Source: Bdellovibrio sp. | Lineage (GTDB): Bacteria; Bdellovibrionota; Bdellovibrionia; Bdellovibrionales; Bdellovibrionaceae | Direction: 5' to 3' | Length of the DNA stretch: 63,595 bases | NCBI GenBank assembly: GCA_014378765.1 | Contig: JACMNA010000114.1 | Span: 1-63,595 of the forward strand | Shown here: positions 19,465 through 28,477 of the stretch, in pieces | Layout: each line of letters opens with the position of its first letter | How positions within the stretch are numbered: the first letter of the stretch is position 1 | Notes under the pieces: generated by a model | Told to the model about the DNA's origin: nothing | What the model saw: only the letters and a program-made list of their open reading frames with translations | Databases searched by the model: none | Made by a program: the position numbers and the translations under genes

Positions 19465-20412
19465 ATGAGCACAAATGATTTTTTTCGGATTCGCCTTAGT
19501 ACAATTCGGCCGTTAGAGGCAATTCCCTTCGACATTTTTATCTACATTGACAGTAAAATGATCAACTACCTCAAACAAGGTGGCATCATGAAAACCGAAA
19601 AGGTTGTATCACTTCACCAAAAAGATACCGGCGAATCTTTTTATGTGGGCATGAAAGATAAACAGCTTTACCGTGATTACGTAAAAAGTTCGATGAACTC
19701 CGTTACAATTTCAAATAATGACAAGGCCGCAATCTTGCGTGAAAGTTCGATTGCTCTTTTAGAAGATTTATTTGAAAACCCTGACGTCGGGCAAGCGCTG
19801 ATGGATTCAAAACCAATTGTCAGTGATCTCCTTAAGTTCATGGAGATTGCGCCCGAATCTATTTCAAATTTAATCAGTTTATCTGGGCATGATTTTTACA
19901 CTTACAATCACTCTTTCGACGTTAGCATTTATTCGCTCGGATTAGGCCAGGCGCTTGGCTTTGATAAAAAAACTTTAGAAGAGTTAGGCCAAAGCTCTTT
20001 ATTTCACGATGTTGGAAAAAGAAACGTCTCGCTAGATATTCTTTGCAAAAAAGGACCACTCGATGAAAATGAATGGGCCCAAATGCGCATGCATCCCCAA
20101 TTCGGCTTAAAAATATTAAATGAACAGCCAAACATCTCTGAAGCCATTCGCGCGGCTTGTTATGAGCACCACGAATCATGGAGCGGCGGAGGCTACCCGC
20201 AAGATATCTCGGGCCACGAGATTCACCCGTTTGGCCGCATTGTAGCCCTTACCGACACTTACGACGCCATGACCACTCAACGGTCGTACAATGTGCCAAT
20301 GAAACCTTCAGAAGCGCTTACGATGATGAAAGAAAAACTTTCGGGTCGTTTTGACCCTGATATGTTAAAAGCGATGTACTCGGTTTTATTTAAAATGAAA
20401 GCTGCTTCTTGA
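19465..20412 (+). CDS. HD-GYP domain protein, likely cyclic-di-GMP phosphodiesterase
   Basis: 315 residues from the ATG at 19465; longer readings from 19351 or 19414 have no ribosome site and would run into recG. N-terminal ~115 residues form a separate domain seen with HD-GYP proteins (IRLSTIRPLEAIPFDIFIYI...). The C-terminal catalytic domain has HSFDVS, FHDVGK (His-Asp near residue 181), HPQFG, EHHESW and GGGYP, then DTYDAMT. All metal ligands and the GYP signature are intact, so hydrolysis of cyclic-di-GMP is expected. Input signal unknown. Cytoplasmic, without transmembrane segments. Confidence 0.88.
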   Translation: MSTNDFFRIRLSTIRPLEAIPFDIFIYIDSKMINYLKQGGIMKTEKVVSLHQKDTGESFYVGMKDKQLYRDYVKSSMNSVTISNNDKAAILRESSIALLEDLFENPDVGQALMDSKPIVSDLLKFMEIAPESISNLISLSGHDFYTYNHSFDVSIYSLGLGQALGFDKKTLEELGQSSLFHDVGKRNVSLDILCKKGPLDENEWAQMRMHPQFGLKILNEQPNISEAIRAACYEHHESWSGGGYPQDISGHEIHPFGRIVALTDTYDAMTTQRSYNVPMKPSEALTMMKEKLSGRFDPDMLKAMYSVLFKMKAAS

Positions 20413-20457
20413 CATCTAAATGCAAAATTAATTAGCCTCTGCCTTAACGGAGGTTTT

Positions 20458-20877
20458 ATGAAAATCAGATTACTATTGCTTACTTTGGCTTTTTCAATTC
20501 TAGGTGTCTTCGCCCAAGCCCATCCAGTTAACGGCCTACTTGGCTACTGGCAAACCGAACAGCCTCTTTACAATAATGGCGTGCAATTTAATTTAGAATA
20601 TAATTTCTATCAAAACCAAGCTGAGCTTGTCGTGCATTGTTATTTTCCTGATGGCGCTTACTTAGAGTCATCAGCGGCAAGTTACGCATCGTATGATTAT
20701 CAGCAAATTTATGTTCACAATACCCAGCGCCGAGTTTCTCAAGATCCTTACCGTTTTTGCGAAGCAAGCATATACGCGGGCACATGGTATGCGCAGTTTG
20801 ATTATTACGGCAGAATGATTCTAACGGTTCCAACTCCGTACAACACGCAATTTGTTTTAGTTCGAAACTATCGTTAA
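20458..20877 (+). CDS. Small secreted protein of unknown function
   Basis: 139 residues. Classic signal peptide ending FAQA, mature part of about 118 residues rich in Tyr and aromatic residues (LLGYWQTEQPLYNN, QIYVHNTQRRV, WYAQFDYYGRMIL) with two cysteines that could pair. The pattern looks like a small beta-barrel or lipocalin-like fold but no family is recognised. Excellent GGAGG site. A consensus TTGACA overlapping the HD-GYP stop (20409-20414) may be its -35, but the -10 is poor. Followed by a terminator. Confidence 0.8.
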   Translation: MKIRLLLLTLAFSILGVFAQAHPVNGLLGYWQTEQPLYNNGVQFNLEYNFYQNQAELVVHCYFPDGAYLESSAASYASYDYQQIYVHNTQRRVSQDPYRFCEASIYAGTWYAQFDYYGRMILTVPTPYNTQFVLVRNYR

Positions 20878-20888
20878 TAATGGTCATG

Positions 20889-20925
20889 AACTGGAGTTAG
20901 CCATAATTCCAGTTTGCTATTTTTT
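20889..20925 (+). terminator. Rho-independent terminator of the 20458-20877 gene
   Basis: AACTGGA / TCCAGTT stem with a loop that can pair further, then TGCTATTTTTT on the plus strand. It lies between two convergent genes. Confidence 0.75.
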
Positions 20926-20927
20926 AA

Positions 20928-21476
20928 CTAAAATGTTTTTTGGCACTTACTTTCCGACCACTTAACGAAGCACTCTGGCGCTTTTTTAAAAATAAATTCG
21001 TTTTGCAATTCTTCGCTGGTTTTAATATCCCAAGCAGCCTCGCGCGATGGCAGCGCGAATTGGCGATTCGGGTAGGCTTTACGAAAATCATTCATTGACA
21101 TCAACCGTACGTCTTCGATTTCTAGGTTTTTCAGTAGCCATTGCCATTTTTTATTTTCTTCATTACCGGCTTGATTCGATAAAAGCAAAATGCGCTTATT
21201 AGGCGTGATCCCCCGGTGCGCAAGGCGTTCGATGGTTTGCTTTAAATCAGGGTCTAAAATTCGGCGTTGAGTAAGCGGATTTTTTAAAATTAAAAAATCA
21301 CCGCTGGATAAATTAATGCTGCCTTGAATATGAAATGAAGCGTACTCAAAGGCGCTGCGGGTATCGACCAGCACGGTATTTTCGGCGAAAGCATTGACCG
21401 ACTCTTCCATCACTTGGGTGGGCTTCATTTGGCAAGCCGCTAAAGATAAAAAAAGAATCAGCGTGAGGTATCTCAT
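20928..21476 (-). CDS. Rhodanese-like lipoprotein, probably catalytically inactive
   Basis: 182 residues. Type II signal peptide with LAAC lipobox (Cys15). The body is rhodanese-like: VLVDTRSAFEYASFHIQGSINL at the N-terminal side and LLLSNQAGNEENKKW where the catalytic loop should start with Cys. Here the position holds Ser, so sulfurtransfer is unlikely; binding or regulation is possible. The ATG overlaps the lysS stop by one base (TAATG), placing it in the fbaB-lysS operon. Confidence 0.78.
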   Translation of the reverse strand: MRYLTLILFLSLAACQMKPTQVMEESVNAFAENTVLVDTRSAFEYASFHIQGSINLSSGDFLILKNPLTQRRILDPDLKQTIERLAHRGITPNKRILLLSNQAGNEENKKWQWLLKNLEIEDVRLMSMNDFRKAYPNRQFALPSREAAWDIKTSEELQNEFIFKKAPECFVKWSESKCQKTF

Positions 21477-22954
21477 TATTTATTTATCTTCATCGTTGGA
21501 AAGAAAATAATATCGCGGATACTGGGGCGATCCGTCAATAACATGACTAACCGCTCGATACCAAGTCCTACCCCGCCCGTGGGCGGCATTCCCGTTTCAA
21601 TCGCGTGTAAGAAATCTTCGTCCATCGGATGCGCTTCTTCGTCTACGCCGCGCTTTGCTTCTTGGTCTTTTAAACGCGCGCGTTGTTCTTCTGGATCGTT
21701 CAGCTCGGAATAAGAATTACCTAATTCCATGCACGCCGCGAAGGGTTCAAAGCGCTCGACTAGTTTTGGATTGTTTCGGTGAATTTTTGTCAGCGGTGAA
21801 ATGTCTACCGGGTGATCCATGACTATAGTGGGTTGAATTAAATGCGGTTCGGCCGCAATTTCAAAAACCTTCATTTGCTTTTCACCGGTTGACAAATTTT
21901 CTAACTTGATTGGCTTTGGCGAATTCTTTTTTAGGTAATCATTCAAAGCATCCACGTTATCGGGGTCAATTTTGGCGTACTCTTTAATTCCATCCATAAC
22001 GGGTAACCGGCGCCAAGGTGTTTTAAAATCAATTTCTTGATCTTGATACATCACCTTCGTTGAACCCGTAATTTCTTTACAGACTGAGCTGACTAAATCT
22101 TCAAATTGGGTCATTTGGTAATTGTAATCAGTATAGGCTTCGTAAAATTCAAGCATGGTGAATTCAGGATTGTGCGTGCGATCTATTCCTTCGTTACGAA
22201 AATTCTTACCAATTTCGTAAACTTTTTCAAAGCCGCCCACGATCAAGCGCTTTAAATAAAGTTCTGGTGAAATTTTCATGTAAAGCTTCATATCAAGCGC
22301 GCGGTGATGCGTGGTGAATGGATGCGCGGCCGCGCCCCCGTAAAGCGGTTGCAAGACCGGAGTTTCAACTTCCATGAATCCGCGATCATCTAAAAACTTT
22401 TTGACGGCTTTAATAATTTTTCCGCGCGTGACGAAAACTTTTCTTGAATCAACGTCAGAAATCAAATCAAGGTGACGATGGCGGTATTTAATTTCAACGT
22501 CTTGAATGCCGTGAAATTTTTCTGGCAGGGGTTCTAACGTTTTCGTTAGAACTTGAAATTTTTGAACGTAAAGTGAAAGTTCACCCTTTTGTGATTTAAA
22601 AATATAACCTTCAAGGCCCACGATATCGCCCAGATCAATTAAGTCAAACGTGGCACGATCCATTTCGGTTTGCTCTTCGACTTTAATGTAACATTGCAAT
22701 GAACCCGTTACGTCTTGAATATTAAAAAAGCTAGCTTTGCCCATTTGACGTAAAGTCATCAAACGTCCAGCGATGCGAAATTTTGTTTCAGTTTTCTTTT
22801 CGCCCGCCGCCAAATCGGCGTAATCTTTTATGAGCTGCTCGATATGAACGTTTTTATCAAACGTATACGGATAAGGGTTGATCCCCTTCTCTTTCATGGC
22901 GTGAAGCTTTTTTCTTTTCTCGGCCTTGATCGGATTATCGTTCGAATCGATCAC
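21476..22954 (-). CDS. lysS: Lysyl-tRNA synthetase, class II
   Basis: 492 residues. N-terminal OB-fold anticodon-binding domain (RIAGRLMTLRQMGKASFFNI) and class II catalytic core: motif 2 FRNEGIDRTHNPEFTMLEFY, motif 3 GLGIERLVMLLT. Starts at GTG overlapping the aldolase stop (GTGA), and its own stop overlaps the rhodanese start, so translation of the three genes is coupled. Supplies Lys-tRNA in the cytoplasm. Confidence 0.97.
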   Translation of the reverse strand: MIDSNDNPIKAEKRKKLHAMKEKGINPYPYTFDKNVHIEQLIKDYADLAAGEKKTETKFRIAGRLMTLRQMGKASFFNIQDVTGSLQCYIKVEEQTEMDRATFDLIDLGDIVGLEGYIFKSQKGELSLYVQKFQVLTKTLEPLPEKFHGIQDVEIKYRHRHLDLISDVDSRKVFVTRGKIIKAVKKFLDDRGFMEVETPVLQPLYGGAAAHPFTTHHRALDMKLYMKISPELYLKRLIVGGFEKVYEIGKNFRNEGIDRTHNPEFTMLEFYEAYTDYNYQMTQFEDLVSSVCKEITGSTKVMYQDQEIDFKTPWRRLPVMDGIKEYAKIDPDNVDALNDYLKKNSPKPIKLENLSTGEKQMKVFEIAAEPHLIQPTIVMDHPVDISPLTKIHRNNPKLVERFEPFAACMELGNSYSELNDPEEQRARLKDQEAKRGVDEEAHPMDEDFLHAIETGMPPTGGVGLGIERLVMLLTDRPSIRDIIFFPTMKINK

Positions 22955-23874
22955 AGAGATTTCCCCGCGAAGGCTTCCATTACATTTTTAAGTAATTCAA
23001 TGGCTTCTTTTTTTGGTCGTTGAAAAGCGTTGCGGCCCATGATGCTACCGAATGCTCCGCCTTGCGCTAATTGTTTTACTTCTTCTAAAAGTTCTGGGGT
23101 GCTTTTGGCCTCACCGCCAGAAAAAATCACGATGCGTTTTCCGTTGTAGCAAGATTGCACGACGTGACGAATACGATCAGAAAGTTGAGTGATTTTAATG
23201 CCTTGAGTTTCGTAAACTTTTTTTGCCTCAGCTTGCTCCAAATGCGCCGTCGGAGGTTTTACTTTAATAATGTTTGCGCCCAACTGCGCGGCGATATGGG
23301 CCGAGTACGCAATGACGTCCATTCCGGTTTCGCCCTCTTTTGATAAACCTTCACCCCGCGCGTACGCCCACATGATAACGGCTAAACCCGCTTTTTTTGC
23401 TTCACGCGACGCTAGGGCAATTTCTTCGTACATTTGTTTACGGTGTGATGAGCCCGGGTAAATTGTAAATCCAATCGCGGCGCAACCTAAACGAAGCGCA
23501 TCTTCAACCGAAGACGTTAACGCCGAGATTGGCGCCTTCGATCCGTACAGAACGTCCGAGTTATTGATTTTTAAAATTAAAGGAATTTCACCAGCGTAAT
23601 CGCGACCACAAGCTTCAAGCGCACCTAACGGGGCCGCATAGGCGTTACAGCCTGATTCAATCGCTAATTCGAAATGATAAGCTGGATCATAACCATCCGG
23701 ATTTTTTGCGAAACTGCGGGCCGGTCCGTGTTCAAAGCCTTGATCAACTGGTAAAATAACAAGCTTACCGGTTCCGGCTAACTTTCCCGAATTCATCATT
23801 CGAGCCATGTTTGTTAATACACCGATGTTTTCAGCTCCATACCAACTCAAAATTTCGCGCACGCGTGGGGTCAT
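22951..23874 (-). CDS. fbaB: Class I (DhnA/FbaB-type) fructose-bisphosphate aldolase
   Basis: 307 residues. Matches the archaeal-type class I aldolase family: VILPVDQGFEHGP, ILKINNSDVLYG, AIGFTIYPGSS, AVIMWAYARGEG, and the Schiff-base Lys in NIIKVKPPT, then FSGGEAKS. Cleaves fructose-1,6-bisphosphate or condenses the trioses in glycolysis and gluconeogenesis, without a metal. AGAAGGAGA site before the ATG. Head of the fbaB-lysS-rhodanese operon, divergent from nfuA. Confidence 0.92.
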   Translation of the reverse strand: MTPRVREILSWYGAENIGVLTNMARMMNSGKLAGTGKLVILPVDQGFEHGPARSFAKNPDGYDPAYHFELAIESGCNAYAAPLGALEACGRDYAGEIPLILKINNSDVLYGSKAPISALTSSVEDALRLGCAAIGFTIYPGSSHRKQMYEEIALASREAKKAGLAVIMWAYARGEGLSKEGETGMDVIAYSAHIAAQLGANIIKVKPPTAHLEQAEAKKVYETQGIKITQLSDRIRHVVQSCYNGKRIVIFSGGEAKSTPELLEEVKQLAQGGAFGSIMGRNAFQRPKKEAIELLKNVMEAFAGKSL

Positions 23875-23957
23875 TTTTTCTCCTTCTGAAGACAGGGCCT
23901 CAAGTTAGACAAAGAACAGCCTTCGATCAAGGTTTAGCTAGCGAAATCAGTTCAAAT

Positions 23958-23985
23958 TTGACTTCTGTAACACACCTGATAAAAT
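23958..23985 (+). promoter_or_regulatory. Promoter of nfuA, implying a leaderless mRNA
   Basis: -35 TTGACT (23958-23963), 16-nt spacer, -10 TAAAAT (23980-23985). A start about 7 nt beyond the -10 would coincide with the ATG at 23992, and no Shine-Dalgarno is present. Confidence 0.6.
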
Positions 23986-23991
23986 ACGCCT

Positions 23992-24546
23992 ATGAGTGCA
24001 AATCTGAAAGTTACATTTGAAACTACGCCCAATCCATCGACAATGAAGTTTAATTTTGGTCAAAAAATCTCGAGTCAATCGTACGATTTTCCAAATGTCG
24101 AAGCGTCAGAGCGTTCACCCTTAGCTGCTAAAATCTTTGGCTTCCCTTGGACATCGTCGGTATTTTTAGGTGAAGATTTCGTCACAATTACTAAGCAAGA
24201 CTGGGTTGAATGGGATATGTTAGCAACCCCTTTAGCGGGTCTACTTGGCGAACACATTGAAAGTGGCCAGCCCGTGCTGATTGAACTAGAGGCTAGTCTT
24301 GATGAAACAGTAAATGATTCTGAAATTGTGAAACAAATAAAACGCTTGTTGCAAACCGAAATTAAGCCCGTTGTCGCCCTTGACGGCGGTGACATCGTAT
24401 TTTCTAAATACGAAGATAATAATTTATATATCCATATGCGTGGGGCTTGTGCCGGTTGCCCGTCTTCACAGGCGACCTTAAAGGACGGAATCGAAGTTCG
24501 TATGAAGCAGGCATTCCCTGAAATAAAAGAAGTTTTCGCAATTTAA
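23992..24546 (+). CDS. nfuA: Nfu-type iron-sulfur scaffold/carrier protein
   Basis: 184 residues with the two-domain Nfu layout: an N-terminal Nfu_N domain (FETTPNPSTMKFNFG, SPLAAKIFGFPWTSSVFLG) and a C-terminal NifU domain with the cluster-binding CxxC at Cys153/Cys156 (GACAGCPSS). Carries 4Fe-4S clusters to client enzymes in the cytoplasm. No ribosome-binding site precedes the ATG, while a promoter sits immediately upstream, so translation from a leaderless message is likely. Confidence 0.92.
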   Translation: MSANLKVTFETTPNPSTMKFNFGQKISSQSYDFPNVEASERSPLAAKIFGFPWTSSVFLGEDFVTITKQDWVEWDMLATPLAGLLGEHIESGQPVLIELEASLDETVNDSEIVKQIKRLLQTEIKPVVALDGGDIVFSKYEDNNLYIHMRGACAGCPSSQATLKDGIEVRMKQAFPEIKEVFAI

Positions 24547-24733
24547 ATTCACTTTTTAAAACTAGCTAGTAATCTGTCTGAATACCTGACGGTGTCTCAA
24601 AAAACGTCACACTGTTTCCGTTATAAACAATTCATTGGCTCTGAATAGCAACTGTTTGGTATTGAGACGTATCAACTTGGGACCCGGATTTGATAGTTAC
24701 CCCTTTGAGTTAATAGTAATTCAAGGAGTATTT

Positions 24734-26323
24734 ATGCGCGGTTCAGTATTTATCGGTTTAATTTCAACCATGGTCATGCACGTGGCTCAAGCGGATTTTC
24801 GCATCCCCATAACCCGTGGAAAAGACCGATTAATGGTTTTAGAAAGCGTTCACGATACCATCCAGGCCCGGGTTGATATCATCCGCAATGCAAAACGTAC
24901 TATCGACCTTCAGTATTTTGCGATCGACAGTGATTTCATTTCTGTATCTTCGATGGCTTTACTTAAAGAGGCCTTAAAGCAAAATCCTGAATTGAAAGTT
25001 CGAATCATGGTTGATTCACTCAATAATAAAATGACTCGCGAATTAATGGCGGCTTTTCTAGATAATTTATTACCTCTCGAGAAAACTAGAATTGAAATTC
25101 GCGAATTCAATCAGTTCAGTTTGTTAAACCCTTTTTGTTACACCCGCCGAATGCATGACAAAGCTTTAATCGTGGACGATCAATTTTTAATCGTTGGCGA
25201 TCGAAACGTGTCGAATGGCTATTTCAATGGTGATTTAATTAACAAAAGAAGCAATTTGCTTTCAAGTGTCCTTTCGCAAAAAGGCTTGCCAATTTACCAA
25301 GGCGTTGACGCCCTAGTTTATGGTGGAGTGGCCCCAAAAAATGCGGCTAAGTATTTTCAAGATCGTTGGGACTCGGCCGACGTGAAACCGGTTCGACTTT
25401 ACGATTTTAATCGCGACACCCTTGATTTATCGTATTGCCATTTACGCAACGGCGAGGGGGCTGACCCATCATGCTATACTCGCCTTGACGAAAACATAAA
25501 GGCGACGAAACATCAAATGCGACTGCTAGAGGCGGCTATGTCAAAATCTAAAAAAGAACAGCTTGTTAGCTTTGATAATTCTTTAAGTTGGTTTGCGGAA
25601 GGCATCGACGTTGACGGCATCGAATATATACATGATGAAGTAACTGAAAAAAGCATCTGCAGCGGTAAGACCGAAAATAATATGGGTGCCCAACTTTATA
25701 AGGCCATCGATGAAAAGACTAAAAGTGATTTGACTATATTAACGCCTTACCTTGTTATCACTAGCGAGATGGAAACGTTGATTAAGAAATTAGTTGCTCG
25801 CGGAGTTAAAATCAACTTTATTACGAATTCGAAAATTTCTAACGACGTGAGCTCGGCGCATGCTGGCTACCTGCAAACTCGCGACAAGCTTTTAAATCAG
25901 GGTGTAACGATATACGAATATGAACGACTCGACGACGCCGTTAGCACAATTCACACTCTGCATGCCAAAGTCGTAATTATGGACGGCCAGGGCCGTCAAG
26001 ATGACTCAACTATTTTTATTGGATCATATAATTGGGACGGTCGTAGTCAAAATATCAACAGCGAAGTAGGAATTTTATTTGGCTTGCATAGCCAAATAAA
26101 TGCGCCAGCGGTTCAGTTAGCTAATCGCATCCAGTCTATTTTAGAAAGCTCTACCAAGGTTACGTTTGATAAGAATTCGAATCAAATTGTAACTGTTAAG
26201 TACGATGACTTAAAAAACAAGACGATCAAAGACATGATTGCCAAGCGCGAAAAAAATGTAAAGGTCATGCAACGACTTTTAAGAATTCAATTTTTTGGAC
26301 CTCTGCTGGAAGGACAACTCTAA
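24734..26323 (+). CDS. Secreted phospholipase D-family protein with two HKD motifs
   Basis: 529 residues from the ATG at 24734, chosen for AAGGAG 8 nt upstream and a signal peptide (ending VAQA). Two HxKxxxxD motifs: His141 (HDKALIVDDQFLIVGDRN) and His410 (HAKVVIMD...IFIGSYNWDGRS), the cardiolipin-synthase/PLD arrangement. Several cysteines in the middle fit an exported protein. The substrate could be phospholipid or nucleic acid. Two bases separate its stop from the Fic gene start, so the two are an operon. No membrane anchor, unlike cardiolipin synthases, which favours a periplasmic or released enzyme; effector function is inference. Confidence 0.88.
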   Translation: MRGSVFIGLISTMVMHVAQADFRIPITRGKDRLMVLESVHDTIQARVDIIRNAKRTIDLQYFAIDSDFISVSSMALLKEALKQNPELKVRIMVDSLNNKMTRELMAAFLDNLLPLEKTRIEIREFNQFSLLNPFCYTRRMHDKALIVDDQFLIVGDRNVSNGYFNGDLINKRSNLLSSVLSQKGLPIYQGVDALVYGGVAPKNAAKYFQDRWDSADVKPVRLYDFNRDTLDLSYCHLRNGEGADPSCYTRLDENIKATKHQMRLLEAAMSKSKKEQLVSFDNSLSWFAEGIDVDGIEYIHDEVTEKSICSGKTENNMGAQLYKAIDEKTKSDLTILTPYLVITSEMETLIKKLVARGVKINFITNSKISNDVSSAHAGYLQTRDKLLNQGVTIYEYERLDDAVSTIHTLHAKVVIMDGQGRQDDSTIFIGSYNWDGRSQNINSEVGILFGLHSQINAPAVQLANRIQSILESSTKVTFDKNSNQIVTVKYDDLKNKTIKDMIAKREKNVKVMQRLLRIQFFGPLLEGQL

Positions 26324-26324
26324 T

Positions 26325-27653
26325 ATGAAAAAGGCTCAAATGAAAAAAAATTACTTAAACCTAGTAAGATTATCAATTTTATTTATTACGTTTGCGGGCT
26401 CGGTGAACGCGCAAGCGATATCGGACGCTTGTACGCTGCAACGACAGCCTGAGCCCCAAGGTTTATCAATGTCCGGCGCCGATTTTGATAAATATTTTAG
26501 AACTCTACAACGCGAATGCGAATTAACGACGCGTTTTAGAAATGCTCGCAACTTGTTAGAAGGTAAATATGGCTTTCCAATTGAAAGATTAACGGAGTAT
26601 CAAGCGCTCCGCTATTTACGGCGCGTTGATTACAATAATGCAATTGCCATGAACGTACCGGTTGAATACTTGTACCAAATTAATTATCCCAAAGATCCGA
26701 TTCCGATGGAATTACGCCAAAGAATCATTTGGGATAATTGGATTGAGGGCCTTACGCAACTGGCCCCAGCCCGCCAAAAAATCTTGAACGGCGGCGACTT
26801 CACCGTTCAAGATTTACAGAACGTTCACCGCGGCTTTTACCGGAAATCAACCGAAATTAGTGGCAGTGTACCCGCCGCCGGCGACCATGCTCACGAAGCA
26901 GATCCTGGCCACATTAAGCCGGGAGCAGATAATGATAACTTTTGGTGGGTCGTAAAACCGCCTGAGTCTTACACCGTCCGCGCAGTGGTGCGCGAGATAA
27001 ATGAAACTTACCGAAATTTGGGGCTTACTGATTCAAGTCCTGATTATATGAATGTTCTGCAAGTTAAAACGGCCCGTGAATACATGGATTACTTACGCAA
27101 TTTAGCTAGCATCGCAATCCCGGGCCGAAATCAGCAATTATTAAAACACGTGGAAGAAGTGCAAAATCGCATCTACAAGGGTGAATTCACGACCGAGAGT
27201 GAGTTGTTATTTTCTGGCGATAGTCGCGCGAATCTTAAAAACTTAAAAAGCATTTTATCATTTGTAAATAAAATGTTCGATCAAGCGCAAAAGAACCAAC
27301 ATATGCAGTGGAATGGGCGCTTAATCACGCCAGCGCAAGTGGCTTACTTAGCGCAGAAATTCTACGTGGGAGTGCACCCCTTCAGTGAAGGCAACGGACG
27401 CACGAGCCGCTTCATTCAAGAGCTAGTTTTAACCTCGTTTGATATGCCACACGGCTCGTCGGGCGACTTAATGGATACCGATATTTTGATGAGTTTTGAC
27501 CAATATTATAAGTTAGCGATTGATTCAAACATCAATTTAATCACGGCGGTCGAAGGTTGCATCAAGCAGTATGAAACCAACGGGCTTACAAGTCTCGATA
27601 GTATCACTAGACGTGCTGGCTCGGTCGATTACGGCTGCCGCCCGTTACGTTAA
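26325..27653 (+). CDS. Secreted Fic-domain protein (putative AMP-transferase)
   Basis: 442 residues (an alternative ATG at 26340 has a nearer GG-rich site). Signal peptide ending VNAQA. The Fic core motif is canonical: HPFSEGNGRTSR with His351, matching HPFx(D/E)GNGRxxR, so catalysis is expected. Long helical N-terminal region with a His/Asp/Glu-rich loop (AGDHAHEADPGH). Four cysteines near the two ends may form disulfides. I see no clear inhibitory (S/T)xxxE(G/N) helix or neighbouring antitoxin. Most Fic enzymes modify host or own proteins with AMP; the export signal points away from a cytosolic toxin. Confidence 0.88.
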   Translation: MKKAQMKKNYLNLVRLSILFITFAGSVNAQAISDACTLQRQPEPQGLSMSGADFDKYFRTLQRECELTTRFRNARNLLEGKYGFPIERLTEYQALRYLRRVDYNNAIAMNVPVEYLYQINYPKDPIPMELRQRIIWDNWIEGLTQLAPARQKILNGGDFTVQDLQNVHRGFYRKSTEISGSVPAAGDHAHEADPGHIKPGADNDNFWWVVKPPESYTVRAVVREINETYRNLGLTDSSPDYMNVLQVKTAREYMDYLRNLASIAIPGRNQQLLKHVEEVQNRIYKGEFTTESELLFSGDSRANLKNLKSILSFVNKMFDQAQKNQHMQWNGRLITPAQVAYLAQKFYVGVHPFSEGNGRTSRFIQELVLTSFDMPHGSSGDLMDTDILMSFDQYYKLAIDSNINLITAVEGCIKQYETNGLTSLDSITRRAGSVDYGCRPLR

Positions 27654-27658
27654 GCCGA

Positions 27659-28477
27659 TTACGTTAATATATGACGACTTATTTCGCCTACCCGGACTCG
27701 GCCGAGCTGCCCGGGGGTGAAATAGGTTCCGAACGTGACTTTGGCACCTTGTTCGCGGCGAAAGTTGGCTAAGGTTTTTAACGTTTCTTTCGATACCACA
27801 TGTCCACTTTCAACATCTTGGGTAATGATCACGCAACGTGAACAGGGTTTCGCATTTTGTAACTTAACTTCGCCAAAATGAATTTCTTTAATTTGATCTT
27901 CAGCAAAAGCTTCTAGCCCATCAATAATTATGTTACTTCGAAATCGATTAATCGTAGCGCCTGCGCCACCCTGCTTTAAAATCAGCCGGTTCAATTCATC
28001 AAGCGAGTTTTTATTTGTTAATAACACCGGCCGCGAATCAGTGAACCGAGTCTGATTGACTTCGCTGGTACCCGCCGCTTTTAATTCACGAAAACTTTTT
28101 TGATCGTATCGGACCAGTTTGACGCTTTGATTTAAAAAATCCGAAATCGCTTCATTAATATCATGACTGCAAACCCCGGCCTCAACTGAATCATTCCAAA
28201 TGGTCACTTGATCACGTGCCTCAGAGGGCGCGTTCAAATCAATTATTATTTTGTTAGGGCCTAAATAAAGTTGCAGAAATGAATCTTGCAGGGCCGTTTT
28301 TATTTCGGCTAGTCTGGGTTGCGTGCGTAAAGTAATAAATTTATTTTGTTCGTCGACGATTAGCCATTCACGGTCGTGCAAGGGGCCGGCGGGCCCGATT
28401 TTCATTTCAGTTACCGAAATACCCTGACACGATTTTACCGGATAAATCCAAAGTCCGGTAATGCGGGCCGAATTCAT
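27659..28477 (-). CDS. MOSC-domain protein with N-terminal beta-barrel
   Basis: 272 residues. The N-terminal MOSC_N barrel (ITGLWIYPVKSCQG, LHDREWLIVDE) is followed by a MOSC domain (NRFRSNIIIDGLEAF, LQNAKPCSRCVIITQDV, TFGTYF). The Cys in KPCSRC is the usual sulfur- or molybdenum-linked residue. The family includes mARC/YcbX-type proteins that reduce N-hydroxylated compounds with molybdenum cofactor. The start ATG directly abuts the stop of the DHS-like gene, so they are cotranscribed. Converges with the Fic gene at 5 bp distance. Confidence 0.86.
   Translation of the reverse strand: MNSARITGLWIYPVKSCQGISVTEMKIGPAGPLHDREWLIVDEQNKFITLRTQPRLAEIKTALQDSFLQLYLGPNKIIIDLNAPSEARDQVTIWNDSVEAGVCSHDINEAISDFLNQSVKLVRYDQKSFRELKAAGTSEVNQTRFTDSRPVLLTNKNSLDELNRLILKQGGAGATINRFRSNIIIDGLEAFAEDQIKEIHFGEVKLQNAKPCSRCVIITQDVESGHVVSKETLKTLANFRREQGAKVTFGTYFTPGQLGRVRVGEISRHILT

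Noticed and set aside
26325-27653. Fic/antitoxin (toxin-antitoxin) module
   Set aside because: No small antitoxin gene or inhibitory helix is visible, and the protein carries an export signal.
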